A stretch of 64,000 nt of DNA from Prorocentrum cordatum (Eukaryota > Sar > Dinophyceae > Prorocentrales > Prorocentraceae). Both the position numbers and the translations under genes were made by a program. Each line of letters starts with the position of its first letter. The stretch's first letter is position 1. Where the stretch lies: positions 152,501 through 216,500 of the forward strand of contig CAUYUJ010006569.1 of NCBI GenBank assembly GCA_963575745.1, given 5' to 3'. Below the pieces are notes generated by a model. That model searched no databases. It had not been told where the DNA came from and saw only the letters and a program-made list of their open reading frames with translations. Positions 28,201 through 36,732 of the stretch are shown piece after piece.

Positions 28201-30078
28201 ACGGTGGCTTCGCCCTGGAGTGGGTGAGATGGAGATGTGGGAGCTGCCGGCCTCCGAGGACGGCACCTTTGTCGACGCGGGTTGCTTCGAGGAGCTGCTA
28301 GACGACTTGGAGGGCGACCTGAGGAGAGATCTGTGGACGGAGGCCGCCAAGCACGAGTGCGGCGTCAACCTGCAGGCGGGCGGCGATCTGTGGCCCATCG
28401 TCATGGAGCAGCGGCGGTTCGAGCGCAAGGGTATGCTCGACCAGCTGGCGCTCATCGTGACGGTGGTCGCTGGCGGCCAGTGGCCGCGAGTCCGTAGCAG
28501 TGAAAAAGGATATCAGGTCCCAGTCGAGTGCCCGAGCTGTAAAGCCGCCCCCGAAACCTTGAGGCACAGGATTTGGGAATGTTCTAGTAACACGGAGCAC
28601 GAGGATTTTACTAAGAGCGAACCTTTAGTAGCTGCAGCACTAGTGCAAGCAGAAGCTGAGCCAGCCTTATGGCTGCGTGGCCTTCCCCCGACTCGCCTCA
28701 CTCACCCCCTCTTCGAGGAAGGGCGTCTGGAGGGGCGGGGGCTCAGGTTGGGTGGGGGGGATGACTTTGAAGCCTCTCGAGGAAGCGACGGGATTTTAAA
28801 GATTTACGGCGACGGCTCGGGGGAGCGTTTTTCGGATGACCCCAGGCGACGACGCTGCGGGTCTGCTAGTTGTTCCCTGAAATGGTCCCAGGGCGTGCTG
28901 GATTTGCAGGCAGCGTTGCCTCGCCCCCTGCTCGGAGCCCGCCAGACCGTCCCGCGCTCCGAGATCCAGGCTTTTTGTATGGCCTTAAGAGGAGATTTCG
29001 GGATCGTTCCTGTTTATAACTGATCATTTATCGGTAGCTCGGAAGGGGCGCCAAAAAATGGAGAACCCCAGCCCGACAGGGGCTAACGAAGACCTCTGGA
29101 CCAGGGCCCGAGAGGCCTGGCGCCTCAGGCCAGACACCGCCACTGTCGAAGTACAGTGGGCACCCTCTCATGCAGATGAATCCCCTGAGCTGCTGGTGGC
29201 AGACCAACAGCTAGAGACTGCGGCAGGCAACGCAGCGGCGGATATTTGGGCGAGGGGGGGGGCGGAGCTGGCGTGGAAGTTCGGGCTGGTGGGGGAAAAT
29301 CCGCAGACGGACCGAATAGATGCCATCGCCAGTCTTGTGCGACGCCGCGCGAGAAAAGCGCTGGCGGAGTCAGCGAATGTAGAAGTGCAAGCGAAAGGCG
29401 AACGCAAGGCTGCTGCCAAGCGATTGCCCGCCAACCTGAAAGCTCGAGCGGTCCGAGAGTCGGCCCACAGCATTGTGAAGGCTGGCGCGGGCTGGAGATG
29501 CACCGTGTGTGATCAGGTGGCGCCAGGCTCCAGGCTGCTCAAGCTTGCGGCCACCCCTTGCGCAGGCAGGGCCCTCCCTGAGGGAAGTCGGCCCCCCGAG
29601 GTCCAGCAGGCCCCCCCATAGGTTCGTTTCGGGGGCCCTGGAGTTTCATGAGACCCACGCTATGTTTTACGTGGACAAGTGGTTTATGCATGCCTGCAGT
29701 AAGTGTGGTCGCTTCGCGACACTGGATGATAGACACATCAGGAAGCGTTGCGAAGGTCTGACCCCTAAGGGGTCAGAGAATTTGGCGAGAATTCGAAAGG
29801 GTGCTTACCCGAGGAGAGAGGGGCCCCCACAAGCCGTTGTGGAAGCAATGGCGGCGCGCGATGGTGAGAGGGTGTCGTCTCTCGTCGTTCGGTCGTATTC
29901 CGAGGGTGCTGCGCCTGGGGGCTCCTCCTCCGACCCTCCCCCACCGCCCATCCCCGCGGAGGCAAGGCCCGCCGCGCAGGCCAGTCGCGGCGTTCGGAGA
30001 GGAGCGGAGGCTCTTCGACGAGAGCCGCCCAATTTTGTTGGGGCGGTGGGAGGAGAGGATTCAGGAAGTTCAGATTAA
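25188..30078 (+). pseudogene. LINE ORF2: endonuclease, reverse transcriptase, RNase H, frameshifted
   Basis: Four plus frames in sequence carry the ORF2 domains. 25215-25620 has an apurinic-endonuclease-like start (MAFSIFFSNITMWGPKAH, KDIIMMCEAHVD, GTSGGEFIVAKTHL). Then 25640-29023 contains a long helical linker, RT with AASKAKGFDQLGPTDID, motif A LLLDIEKFYDT (near 27200), motif B GSARGVTLTK (near 27390) and motif C AFVDDTVV (near 27470), a CPSC...HRIWEC finger (near 28530), and the RNase H start KIYGDGSGE and RSEIQAFCMAL. The next frame, 29058-29621, completes RNase H (VQWAPSHADE, AAGNAAADIWA). 29640-30078 gives a C-terminal finger (HACSKCGRFATLDD). Frame breaks lie near 25630, 29030 and 29625. 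RT motifs are intact but the whole cannot be translated. Confidence 0.8.
25475..29023 (+). CDS. LINE reverse transcriptase frame (1182 residues)
   Basis: This is the longest genuine coding frame in the window. Its first 50 residues overlap the endonuclease frame and are spurious. Coding starts near 25620. Helical linker residues 80-400 (for example EEMRIIGDKIIIRSAKHQMD) precede RT residues 440-700, whose catalytic aspartates are DIEKF and FVDD. A C2HC finger follows at about residues 1018-1035, then the first half of RNase H from about residue 1108. Unlike the LINE at 8438-10870, motif C keeps both aspartates. The two elements share little beyond RT motifs and so belong to different LINE lineages. 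Confidence 0.85.
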   Translation: MSCGSGWWTTVTLTRLGDLQRSMSTRDRATSSWSRRTWSQIARLDFAPRLKLLAEGRVPWRTHCGLQLVVEGTKQEWWHRQVDIPKALPHQGRPQKLADPDSKTSKQKQAARHRVQHALDEHLQEAYAEAMTVEESAADTLIGSVPPKPYDITSEIWEQVSLEDHKLELTEEMRIIGDKIIIRSAKHQMDEYQLTEQYGAWVARVEEAHILNEQMYVQEALRCKGRASGFGIRWIRAKPAPGRARMRYGPAEEWSMLAADLVRYQSLVVNGTDVKQQSMCVKRILRQIGVLRGISHKDALSKHDAETSSNMHFQMGEDILELDLGQLANLVDQTERYLAKASSRSMTMARKSVATWAKKAWQTKAGILHGHVKPKEAPRYEMAIRPDFATADPTITMRSKASKWETIWTDPVDTRTDIIEQLEHTRRRAIQEDLDPIDMEMLNGALRVTAASKAKGFDQLGPTDIDRLPATAKEELLYILQRSESTMAWPRQLSATKCAMVAKPGPAAGDRVLGMLPLPVKLWSRARGGVCSMWSAGLSDHWDTAITGSSALRTGLLRAILDETGMEIGTSALTLLLDIEKFYDTVSLVILMQTACASGFPAVAVGLEMVMFLGPRCLQERSAISEAIWPTRSLVAGSARGVTLTKLFLHPVLELAHRRNPSAGLWAFVDDTVVRFEGSVDAVSEQLVEVSTDICMGLVRQRMTISEKTTVIGSDLEQAKKAAERLLRRGIPAKATGVATDLGLDTAGGRKRVTTKSKHTQDKARKRFARIVKLRRIAALKKESKGLYNAGALPQAIYGQQTFGMSKQEIAQLRRQAGKVAGGRCLTTTLGMELGLRDPAVDIRLGVVREWIGMWQRFPHIHRRVAKAWHAIESRLLRLGAKRWRAARGPTGALIATLMDAGWTPTTATRWLRPGVGEMEMWELPASEDGTFVDAGCFEELLDDLEGDLRRDLWTEAAKHECGVNLQAGGDLWPIVMEQRRFERKGMLDQLALIVTVVAGGQWPRVRSSEKGYQVPVECPSCKAAPETLRHRIWECSSNTEHEDFTKSEPLVAAALVQAEAEPALWLRGLPPTRLTHPLFEEGRLEGRGLRLGGGDDFEASRGSDGILKIYGDGSGERFSDDPRRRRCGSASCSLKWSQGVLDLQAALPRPLLGARQTVPRSEIQAFCMALRGDFGIVPVYN

Positions 30079-30147
30079 CCCCTTGTGGGTTAATGGTTTG
30101 TGGTTTGTAGGACAGAGGTCCGTTCTCATAGCATTCCCATAGCATTC

Positions 30148-30237
30148 CTCCTCCTCCTCCTCCTCCTCCTCCTCCTCCTCCTCCCCCTCCTCTTCCTCTT
30201 CCTCCTCCTCCTCCTCCTCCTCCTCCTCATCATCCTC
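30148..30237 (+). repeat. (TCC)n microsatellite at LINE 3' end
   Basis: CCTCCTCC units continue from the LINE's terminal GCATTCC. It mirrors the (TCC)n at the element's 5' end. Confidence 0.95.
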
Positions 30238-30319
30238 CAAGTGTTTCTTCTGGGGTGCCGGCGGAATGGCGCACGTGAGCCTCCAGGATCATAGGTCCCC
30301 GAGTTGATTGCGTCGGTCA

Positions 30320-30760
30320 ACTCGTTGGGCTTCTCGACCAGCCCGGCTCTGACCGCGGGCTCCTGGGATGAAAAAACACAGAAACACCGATGCCGCTACT
30401 CCAGATTCCGTAACAAAAGGGAGGGGGTCTGGACCCTCCAAGACAAGCCATTTCAGGCCTCCCCCGTGGGAGAAGCCTCCAAAACATCGTCCCCAGACCC
30501 CCCAGGCCCTCCAAGATAGCCTGGAAGAGACCCCCCCCGAAATGAGACCCCCCTCCCTTTACTACGAAATCTGGAGGGCTCCCAACTTCGCGCTTCGCGC
30601 TGCGCGAAGCGCGAAGTGCGAATAACTTCGCGCTCTCGCGCCACCCCCCCAAAGGGAGAAAAGGAGGACAAGGAGGAGGAGGAGAAGGAACGAGGACCGC
30701 GAAGCGCGAAGCGCGAATAACTTCGCACCCTCGTGGGAGCCCTTGTGGAGTACTCTCTGG
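30320..30760. other. Stretch without recognisable gene; palindromic CTTCGCG repeats
   Basis: 30586-30616 is a 31-base palindrome: CTTCGCGCTTCGCGC, one T, then the exact complement. GCGAAGCGCGAA recurs at about 30698-30718 next to AATAACTTCGC, as after the palindrome. Minus frames here are continuations of the exon 3 frame and probably not protein. Confidence 0.7.
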
Positions 30761-30859
30761 ACCCCTCTCGGGGAGCGCTCCGACCGGAAGCTCGAGGCGA
30801 GGCCAGCCGCTGCGACCAGGGGCCCGCCACGCCGGGCGGCGGCATCGGGCCCGCCTCTC

Positions 30860-31019
30860 CCCCCCCGAGCTCCAGGCCGCCCCGCACTGCCCCAGGGCGC
30901 ACGTCGCCCCAGAGCGCGCGGAACTCGGGCGTGTCGGGGAGCTCGCGCGAGTTGCGCGGCGAGAGCCACATGCGGAACAGCAGCCTTCCGCGGAACGCAT
31001 CCGTGCGCCACCAGCTCTC
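30860..31019 (-). CDS. TauD/TfdA-like dioxygenase, exon 3 (C-terminal part)
   Basis: The minus strand reads ESWWRTDAFRGRLLFRMWLS, then PRNSRELPD, EFRALWGDVRPGAVRGG. This corresponds to the end of TauD/TfdA-family proteins (R-LLRLWLSPPNSRPLP...WG-V-PGA-RGG), with Arg and Trp-Leu positions kept. The splice acceptor AG precedes GAGAGCTGG at 31020-31021. The frame stays open to 30453, but similarity ends at about 30860 and the rest is Gly/Pro/Ser-rich. The true stop or a further exon is not determined. It lies 330 bases downstream of exon 2. Confidence 0.65.
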
Positions 31020-31352
31020 CTGGCCGCCGTGCGCACACACACGCCTCCCGCGGCCGCGGCCGCCGGAGGGCCTGCACGCACCCTCCGTGGGGCCCGGGAC
31101 GGTCCTGGCCAGGCACTGTGGTGGTGTACGGCAGGTTCGTGTCGTGTCGACCCCGGCGTTGGTTCCTGACGCCGCGGGGATCGTTCGACCCTGAACGGTC
31201 GGCCGTTTCCGAAGCTTCAGATCGTTCAGCATCGACCGACTCGGGGTCGCCAGCGGCGTCCGACGTTGAACGCTGGCGGCGGGGTCGCCGCCGGTCGGCA
31301 CGACGCGAACCTACCGTATAGATGCCTTCTGCGGAAACCTCCCCAGGCTTGC

Positions 31353-31809
31353 ATCGTCCTGGTCGCCCTCGTACTTCCAAGCGGTGCGGCCATGGTAGAC
31401 CAAGTGGTTGTTCAGGAACGTCATCTGTCCCGGCTCCTGCAGGAAATCGTGGCCGACCTCCAGGCCGATCTCCTCAAGAAGATCTATAGCCTCCAATTCT
31501 TCAGGCAGCAGCTTGCGCACGCCCGGGCACAACTGCGCGTTCTCAATGTATGACGGCGAGATCTGGGTGGTAAACTTGCCCTTGTGCACTGCCCAGACTG
31601 GCAGGTCGGAGATGCCTGCCTCCCAGATGCGTGGGATGGGGCTGTAGAGGTATGGCACCAGGTGAGGGTGCATCTCCAGCATCTTGTCGTGGATGGTCAC
31701 GGCCGAAGCGATCCTGGACCGCCCACCAGCGGCCGCCGTGCGGATGGACAGCAGCGAGAGAACATCACACCGGTCGGTGTGCAAGCGGAAGTGCGCCGGC
31801 CCCCGCCCG
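31353..31809 (-). CDS. TauD/TfdA-like dioxygenase, exon 2 (catalytic core)
   Basis: This exon carries the active site. HFRLHTDRCDVLSLLSIR holds the HxD iron ligands (here HTD). GGRSRIASAVTIHDKMLE is the conserved GG-SRI segment. IENAQLCPGVRKLLPEE and EPGQMTFLNNHLVYHGRTAW hold the distal His and the Arg that binds 2-oxoglutarate. In this family the enzyme uses Fe(II), O2 and 2-oxoglutarate to hydroxylate small acids, with taurine and clavaminate-type substrates being best known. The substrate here is unknown. Exon limits are inferred: AG before 31809, and a GC donor after KYEGDQDD. All metal ligands are present, so a functional gene is possible. Confidence 0.75.
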
Positions 31810-32664
31810 CTCGAGGGTGAGAAGGCGCGCGAGGTGTGTGGCTGTCAGTCCTCTCTCCCGGTTCCCTATCCCCCGAGTCCACGGTCTAACTTGAGGGCGG
31901 GGGGCCCAGGCGGATGTGCGCGTGGGGAGGTGGGATGACGAGGTCATCAGTGCACGACTGGGTCCCTGAGAGGCTTCCCCCTCCAGGCAAAAACACGATC
32001 CATGGAAATTGCTCGAACGGCCCAACACGGCTCCCATGAGGTCCAGGATGGCCCCAGCATGGCCCCACAGAACCCCCAAGATGGGCCTCGACGACATCCA
32101 CGATGGCCGCAGCATTGCCGTACCCAATGCGCCGCGGATGGCCTCGAGGTGCGATAAGCTGCGAAATCCTTACATTCTGACTCCAAGATGAGCTTCCCAC
32201 GAACTAGGTCTGAGGAGCGCCCAAGCGGCCCCGTACATGACCTACAAGACTACCCCAAGACACTTCCAAGAGGACCCCTGGACGCTCACAGACGGATTTA
32301 ACCTTCTCCAGAACGGCTAGAATTGCCAGGGGCGTCAAGAAGGCACCAAGAGGCCCCAAGAGGACCCGAGTTATCCGAAGAGGGCCCCAGGGGAGACGAC
32401 AAAAAGTGCTCAAGGAGGGCCCCTAACGGCCCAAGTGTTCGGCCACGTGCGTCGAGGCAATACCACCGAGCATTCGCTGATTGGGAGGTGTAGCTGTTAG
32501 GTTTTCCATGGTCGTCGTCGTCGTCCTCCTCAGTCTCTCCGTCTCCTCCTCCCCTCGTCCTCATCGTCACTATCCTCATGGGCCTCACACGTCCCAAGAC
32601 AATGCCACGAACCTCGTCTTCTTGGATCCGGCAGAATGGTGTGAACCTCTGGGCTACTTGTTCG
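31810..32664 (-). other. Intron 1 of the dioxygenase gene, built from dispersed repeats
   Basis: About 855 bases lie between exons 1 and 2. The 3' part (31801-31905) is a dispersed module also found at 22785-22905. 32000-32430 is CTTGGGGCC-type minisatellite (inverted). A short (GTC)(CTC) stretch lies at 32510-32560. No coding frame here continues the protein. Confidence 0.6.
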
Positions 32665-33145
32665 CCTGCTTGCCCGCGAGCGGCGTGTTGCCGTGCATCT
32701 CCGCCTTGATCTTCCCGAGAGGCATGCCGTAGCCGCGGCTCCTGGAGCGCAAGCCCGCCGAGGACTGCGGCACCCACTGGCCCACGTACGCGCACATGCC
32801 CTGGTAGAGCACGCTGAGCTCTGCCTCCGAGTACTTCTCCACCGGAACGTTCGCGATCATAGCGCACCCCTTGCTCTCGAGCTCCTCGCTGAGCTCCGCC
32901 AGCGTCGCCGCCACCGCGCCGAGCTGGAAGTTCTCCTGCGACACGTTGACGGCGATGTCGCCGTCCCACGAGAGGTCCCCCGACTTCAGGGCGGACGCCA
33001 TGGCCGCCTCGAGCTCGTCGAGTTCGCCCTTGGAGAACTCATAGCCCCAGAACTTGTTCTTCACCAAGTCCCAGCCCATCCATGCCGAAGGGCCCCCAAT
33101 TTTTGGATACGCATCGCAACTGGGAGCCTGCTGAGTATCGTTCAA
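32665..33145 (-). CDS. TauD/TfdA-like dioxygenase, exon 1 (N-terminal part)
   Basis: The minus strand reads GGPSAWMGWDLVKNKFWGYE, FSKGELDELEAAMASAL, LESKGCAMIANVPVEKYSE and LYQGMCAYVGQWVPQSSAGL. This is the N-terminal fold of TauD/TfdA-family proteins (GP-AW...G-LL-GLPV-RYSEEE...G-P-PQ). GKIKAEMHG follows, leading towards the iron-binding strand of exon 2. The donor is probably GC or GA (AAGCAG|GC or GC|GAAC at 32663-32666), since no GT fits. The 5' boundary is uncertain: no good ATG starts the frame, and an AG acceptor (near 33120-33135) suggests at least one earlier exon. Confidence 0.7.
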
Positions 33146-33149
33146 CCGA

Positions 33150-33678
33150 TCCCCATCCCCAGCGGCGCGGCCTGGGCCTCGCTGGCCGATTTACCCCCCT
33201 AGATGGGGATATAGGTCGTTCTCTTCGGGTTTCGAGGGGTGCATCCCCAACTGGGGTGGTAATTCGGCGGGGGTCTCGAAGGGGATGGGGATGGGGTCGG
33301 AGATCGTTGGAACGATGCTGACCTGCGTCGAGAACTCGACCCGTCGAGCACCGTCGACCAGCCGGGGCACCAGCTGGTCGACCCCTGCCGCGCCGAGGCG
33401 GCGGCGCTCCACGCCACGCGCGCCACCCGCACGGTGCACCCGCTCGGCCGTCGAGCGGCGGCAGGCGGCCCAGACAGCCTTGGATACGAGGCCCTTGGGC
33501 ACCATTCCTGGATGACCCCTTGATTCTCGTTTGAGGCCCAGAAGTGGGCACCAACACCAACACAGGGGGTTGCCTCCACATGGGGAAGACGATCCTAGGT
33601 CCTAAATTTCAGTGCTGGTGGCAATGTTTCGGTCGCCTTGGAAGCCAGAACATTACCACCATCACCGAGATCGGGATC
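33150..33678. other. Stretch without recognisable gene, upstream of the dioxygenase
   Basis: It contains GGGGATGGGGATGGGG-type repeats at 33275-33300 and minus frames of average composition (VWAACRRSTAERVHRAGG) that I cannot place. An upstream exon of the dioxygenase could lie here, but nothing proves it. Confidence 0.4.
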
Positions 33679-33683
33679 TTCTT

Positions 33684-33873
33684 TGACGAACCAACAACAC
33701 ACACCCATACCCATAGGGGGGTCGGAGAGGGCTATGGGTGCGTGGTGTCGGATGGGGGTCCCCGTTCGAACGGGAGCGTTCCCCAGGGTCCGACAACCCG
33801 CCCCCCTACCCATAGCCAGTCCCCCTCCCAGCAACCCCCCTGTGGGTTATGGGTGTGTGTTGTTCGTTCGTCA
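33684..33873. mobile_element. 190-bp MITE with 38-bp TIRs and 5-bp target duplications
   Basis: The left end TGACGAACCAACAACACAC and the reverse complement of the right end TGACGAACGAACAACACAC match over about 38 bases with two substitutions and one indel. TTCTT lies immediately outside on both sides (33679-33683 and 33874-33878). Internally GGCTATGGGTG pairs with TACCCATAGCC and GTCGGA with TCCGAC, so the whole element can fold as one long hairpin around CCCGTTCGAACGGG. It has no coding capacity. Superfamily is unassigned. Confidence 0.85.
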
Positions 33874-34026
33874 TTCTTCCCTCGGCAGATGCACACCGCC
33901 GAGATTGGTGCTGGTGTCACTCTCTGGGCCTGCGATTTCGGGCGGATGGCAGGGCGAGAGGGGGCCTGGACTGCTCGGCGAGGCCGCGGTGCTCGAGGCG
34001 CTCCTAGGAAACAACTCGAGCAGCAA

Positions 34027-34208
34027 ATGCAGTCGGAGCGTTGACCTAAGGAACGATCAAGAAGGAACGAGGCCCCTTTTCTCGAGAAGTTAAACCTCGA
34101 GTTCCCATCGAAAGCATAAGGGAAACCTGAGGCAGGCTGTCAAACGAGGAAGGAACACGGAGCCCCTCCCCAACGAGAAGGGTCCCTTCTTCAGCGACCC
34201 GACTACAG
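34027..34208 (+). repeat. Dispersed 185-bp repeat, copy 2
   Basis: It is the partner of 22925-23110, in the same orientation, beginning ATGCAGTCG and ending GACCCGACTACAG. Confidence 0.8.
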
Positions 34209-34421
34209 CATCGGTGCTGCGGACAAGCAGTCCCAAGAGTGCGCTGGCCCCACGGACCCAAGGCGCGCCGGAGCAAGCCAGGGGAGGCACAGCCCGCGCG
34301 GCGGAGCGCGAAGTGCGCGCCGGTCACCCGGGAAAAAACCGCCTCGCGCGCGCGGGGGCGAGAACCTCGGGGGGCGCCCGGCCGGCGGAGCCGGGCAGTT
34401 CTGCTCGTCCGCGAGGTGCGG

Positions 34422-34731
34422 AAGCAGCGCCCCAAAGACTGCACAGACGCGGAGCCAGCTCGCGCATGCAGAGCGGCTGCGTCCCCAGACCCCCTCGCGT
34501 TGTGAAAAATTCCCGACGGGAGGTTTTTCGCTATCTTCGGCCTCTGAGGGCCCTCACCGGGCCTCAGGACCGTCAGAAAACGACTCGGGACGAAAAACCG
34601 GTCCCGGGGAATGGGTCTGGACCTCTGGGGGTCGCGTCATGAAAAAATCGTGACGTCGGGGGTCGGGGAAAGCAGTGCCCCAAAGACTGCACAGACGCGG
34701 AGCCAGCTCGCGCATGCAGAGCGGCTGCGTC
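34422..34731 (+). repeat. Inverted-repeat element (copy 1, 34484-34669) between 62-bp direct repeats
   Basis: The direct repeats 34422-34483 and 34670-34731 (AAGCAG.GCCCCAAAGACTG to GAGCGGCTGCGTC) differ at one base. Between them lies a 186-bp element, CCCAGACCCCC...GACGTCGGGGGTC, with GGGAGGTTTTTCGCTAT, GGGCCCTCACCGGGCCT and TCATGAAAAAATCGTGACG. Other copies are at 44247-44401 (inverted), 44880-45066 and about 45205-45375 (inverted, diverged). The ends are imperfect inverted repeats. Confidence 0.75.
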
Positions 34732-34829
34732 AGCTGGCTCTGCAACGCCGTTGGGCGACGCCGGCCTGCGATGGGCGGGCGTGTGCCGACAGGGGATCCA
34801 AAGGTTCCAGCCAGAAGGGCCCCATCCAG

Positions 34830-35640
34830 AACCCGGAATCCGGAATCCAACATGTTGCTGAGGCCTGGCGCTGGGAGGGAGCTGAGCCTGCCAGCCAGCC
34901 GAATCCGGAATCCGGAATCCGGGATCCGGAACGCTAAAGCGACCTGGCTTGGAAAGAAATGCAAGGAAGGAGAAAGTCCCATCAGGAATCCGGAATCCGG
35001 AATGCTGGTGAGGTCTGGCGCTGGCATGGAGCTGAGCCTGCCGGCCAGCCGAATCCGGAATCCGAAGTCCGGAATCCGAAATGCTGACCGAGCTGGCGAT
35101 GGGGATGAGAGAATGAGGAGGAAAGAGGTCCGATCCGGAATCCGGAATCCGGAATCCGGAATCCGAATGCTGCTGAGGCCTGGCGCTGGGATGGAGCTAA
35201 ACCTGCCAGCCAGCCGAATCTGGAATCTGGAATCTGGAATACTACTGAGCGCTGGGAGTGACAAAGATGAGGGCAGAGGAAGTCCCGTCGGGAAACCGGC
35301 ATCCGGAATGCTGCTGAGGCCTGGCGCTGGGATCGAGCTGAGCCTGCCAGCCAACCGAATATGTAATACGGAATCTGGAATCCGAAATCCGGAATGCTAC
35401 CGAACTGGCGCTGGGGATGACAAAGATGAGGAAGGAAGTCCAATTCGGAATCCGGAATGCTGCTGAGACCTGGCGCTGGGATGGAGCTGAGCCTGCGAAC
35501 TGGCCGAATCCCAAATCTGGATCCCGAAATCCGGAATCCTGCATGCGACAGAGCTGGCGCTGGAGATGAAAGAGAGATGAGGAGGGAGAGCGTCCGATCT
35601 GGAATCCGGGATCCGGGGTGCTGCCGAGGCCTGAGGTCGA
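34830..35640 (+). repeat. 150-bp minisatellite with GGAATCC runs
   Basis: GCTG(C/G)TGAGG(C/T)CTGGCGCTGG recurs at about 34853, 35002, 35168, 35311, 35458 and, diverged, 35620. Each is followed by GAGCTGAGCCTGCCAGCC and then CCGGAATCCGGAATCC runs. Half-units (CTGACCGAGCTGGCGATGGG) lie between some. The plus and minus frames (Arg-Asn-Pro-Glu-Ser-Gly repeats) are not genes. Confidence 0.9.
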
Positions 35641-36015
35641 CCATGCTCCTGTGGTCTGCCGTGCGGGCCGTGCACCCGTGTGCTCTGCCGTGTTCCTGTG
35701 GTCTGCCGTGCTCCTTTGTGGTATGCCGTGCGTGTGGTCTGCCGTGCTCATGTGACGTGTTTTGCTGTGCTTCTGTGGTCTGCCGTGCTCCTGCGAGGTC
35801 CGCCGTACTTCGGTGTGGTCTGCCGTGCTCCTGCCAACTGCTATGCTCCTGTGGTCTGCCGTGCTCCTGTGGGCTACCGTGCTCCCGTGCTCCTATGATC
35901 TGCAACGTTCCTGCCGTGGTCTGCTATGCTCCTGTGTAGCCTGCCGTGCTCCCGTGGTATGCCGCACTCCTATGACGTGGGGCGTTCCTGTGAAATCAGC
36001 CGTGCTCCTGTGTGT
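35640..36015 (+). repeat. CTGCCGTGCTCCTGTGGT minisatellite
   Basis: About 18-base units run for 375 bases, with CTATGCTCCTGTGG variants. The same unit fills 38685-38950 and appears briefly at 39955-39980 and 41045-41110. Confidence 0.9.
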
Positions 36016-36049
36016 AGCTGTAGATGTGGAAGCGTGGAGCCAACGAAAC

Positions 36050-36215
36050 AAGGGGAACAAAAAGGTGGGCGGGCCACCTTGGGCCGGAACCCAGGGCCAC
36101 CAAGGCCCCCATCCACCCAAGGGGCCAAGCGGGGAACGGGCCAGAGCCTCGGAGCCCCACAGGGCCACGCGCCTGGGGGGCGGAGAGAGCGCGTCAGCGC
36201 AATCTCGCTAGACAC
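36050..36215 (+). repeat. Dispersed repeat following the CTGCCGTGCTC array, copy 1
   Basis: GGCGGGCCACCTTGGGC, CAGGGCCA, GGGCCAGAGCCTC and ACAGGGCCACGC, then GGGGGCGG, occur in the same order at 38998-39130, also just after a CTGCCGTGCTC array. Confidence 0.75.
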
Positions 36216-36289
36216 CTTCTGGTTCTGCGGAGGCCCGCTGGAAGGTGCTGCCGCCTAGATAGGCGGGCAGACCGCCGCCGCACGCCCTC

Positions 36290-36700
36290 CACCCCTAAGC
36301 TGACTGCTCAACGGGGCCCACGAGGCGTCTCCGCTTGCGCTCCTCCGCCGCAACCACCTCGTCCGCCCATTCGGGCCGCGCCGACCTCGTCCAGGCCGCG
36401 TGCCTGCATGGCTTCTGGGCGGCGGATCGCGGCTGCGGCCGGCCCGCTGGCGACGAGCTCGGCGCGCGGGAGGTGGCCGCCTCTCCCCCGCCCCCCTCCG
36501 CGGCCAGCGGGTCCGACGGCTGCCGCGGGCGCCGCCTCCCCGGGCCGCGCGCCGAGCCAGGCCGGGATGTCGCCGCGCAGCTCGCTGGCGGTGTCCAGCT
36601 GGCGCAGGGCCTCGATGGCCTCCTCCTTCCCTGCGCGCCCTCCTGCCGTGCTGCCCGCGCTCCCATCGGCGGAGCTCTGGTCTCGACCGCCCTCGCCCTT
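36290..36700 (-). pseudogene. Unknown protein fragment, paralogue 1
   Basis: Across two minus frames the sequence reads ALRQLDTASELRGDIPAWLG, then AAAIRRPEAMQARGLDE, then PEWADEVVAAEERKRRRLVG. The same three segments in the same order occur at 39450-39960 (LRQLDITNELRGDILAWFG, AAAISRPEALQARVLDE, ADWAREAEAMAEGRKRRR). Similarity at protein level across an Ala/Gly-rich middle suggests a once-coding unit, here frameshifted. Family unknown. Confidence 0.4.
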
Positions 36701-36732
36701 TGGGGCTCCTTGGGTGGGCAGCTCGGGCACTC

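Larger units (their letters stand above)
23975..30147 (+). mobile_element. LINE-type retrotransposon with a 5' spliced leader
   Basis: The element starts with the dinoflagellate spliced leader. Then come a 150-base leader region, ORF1 (zinc ribbon plus coiled coil) and ORF2 (endonuclease N-terminus, reverse transcriptase, zinc finger, RNase H, C-terminal zinc finger), and a 70-base tail ending CATAGCATTCC. (TCC)n lies on both sides. Frameshifts in both ORFs and an apparent deletion in the endonuclease make it inactive. Apart from the frameshifts it is close to full length. Confidence 0.8.

Noticed and set aside
33039-33581. 180-residue minus frame overlapping dioxygenase exon 1
   Set aside because: The frame conflicts with the dioxygenase frame, which has clear family motifs. 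Its own sequence is Arg/Pro-rich.
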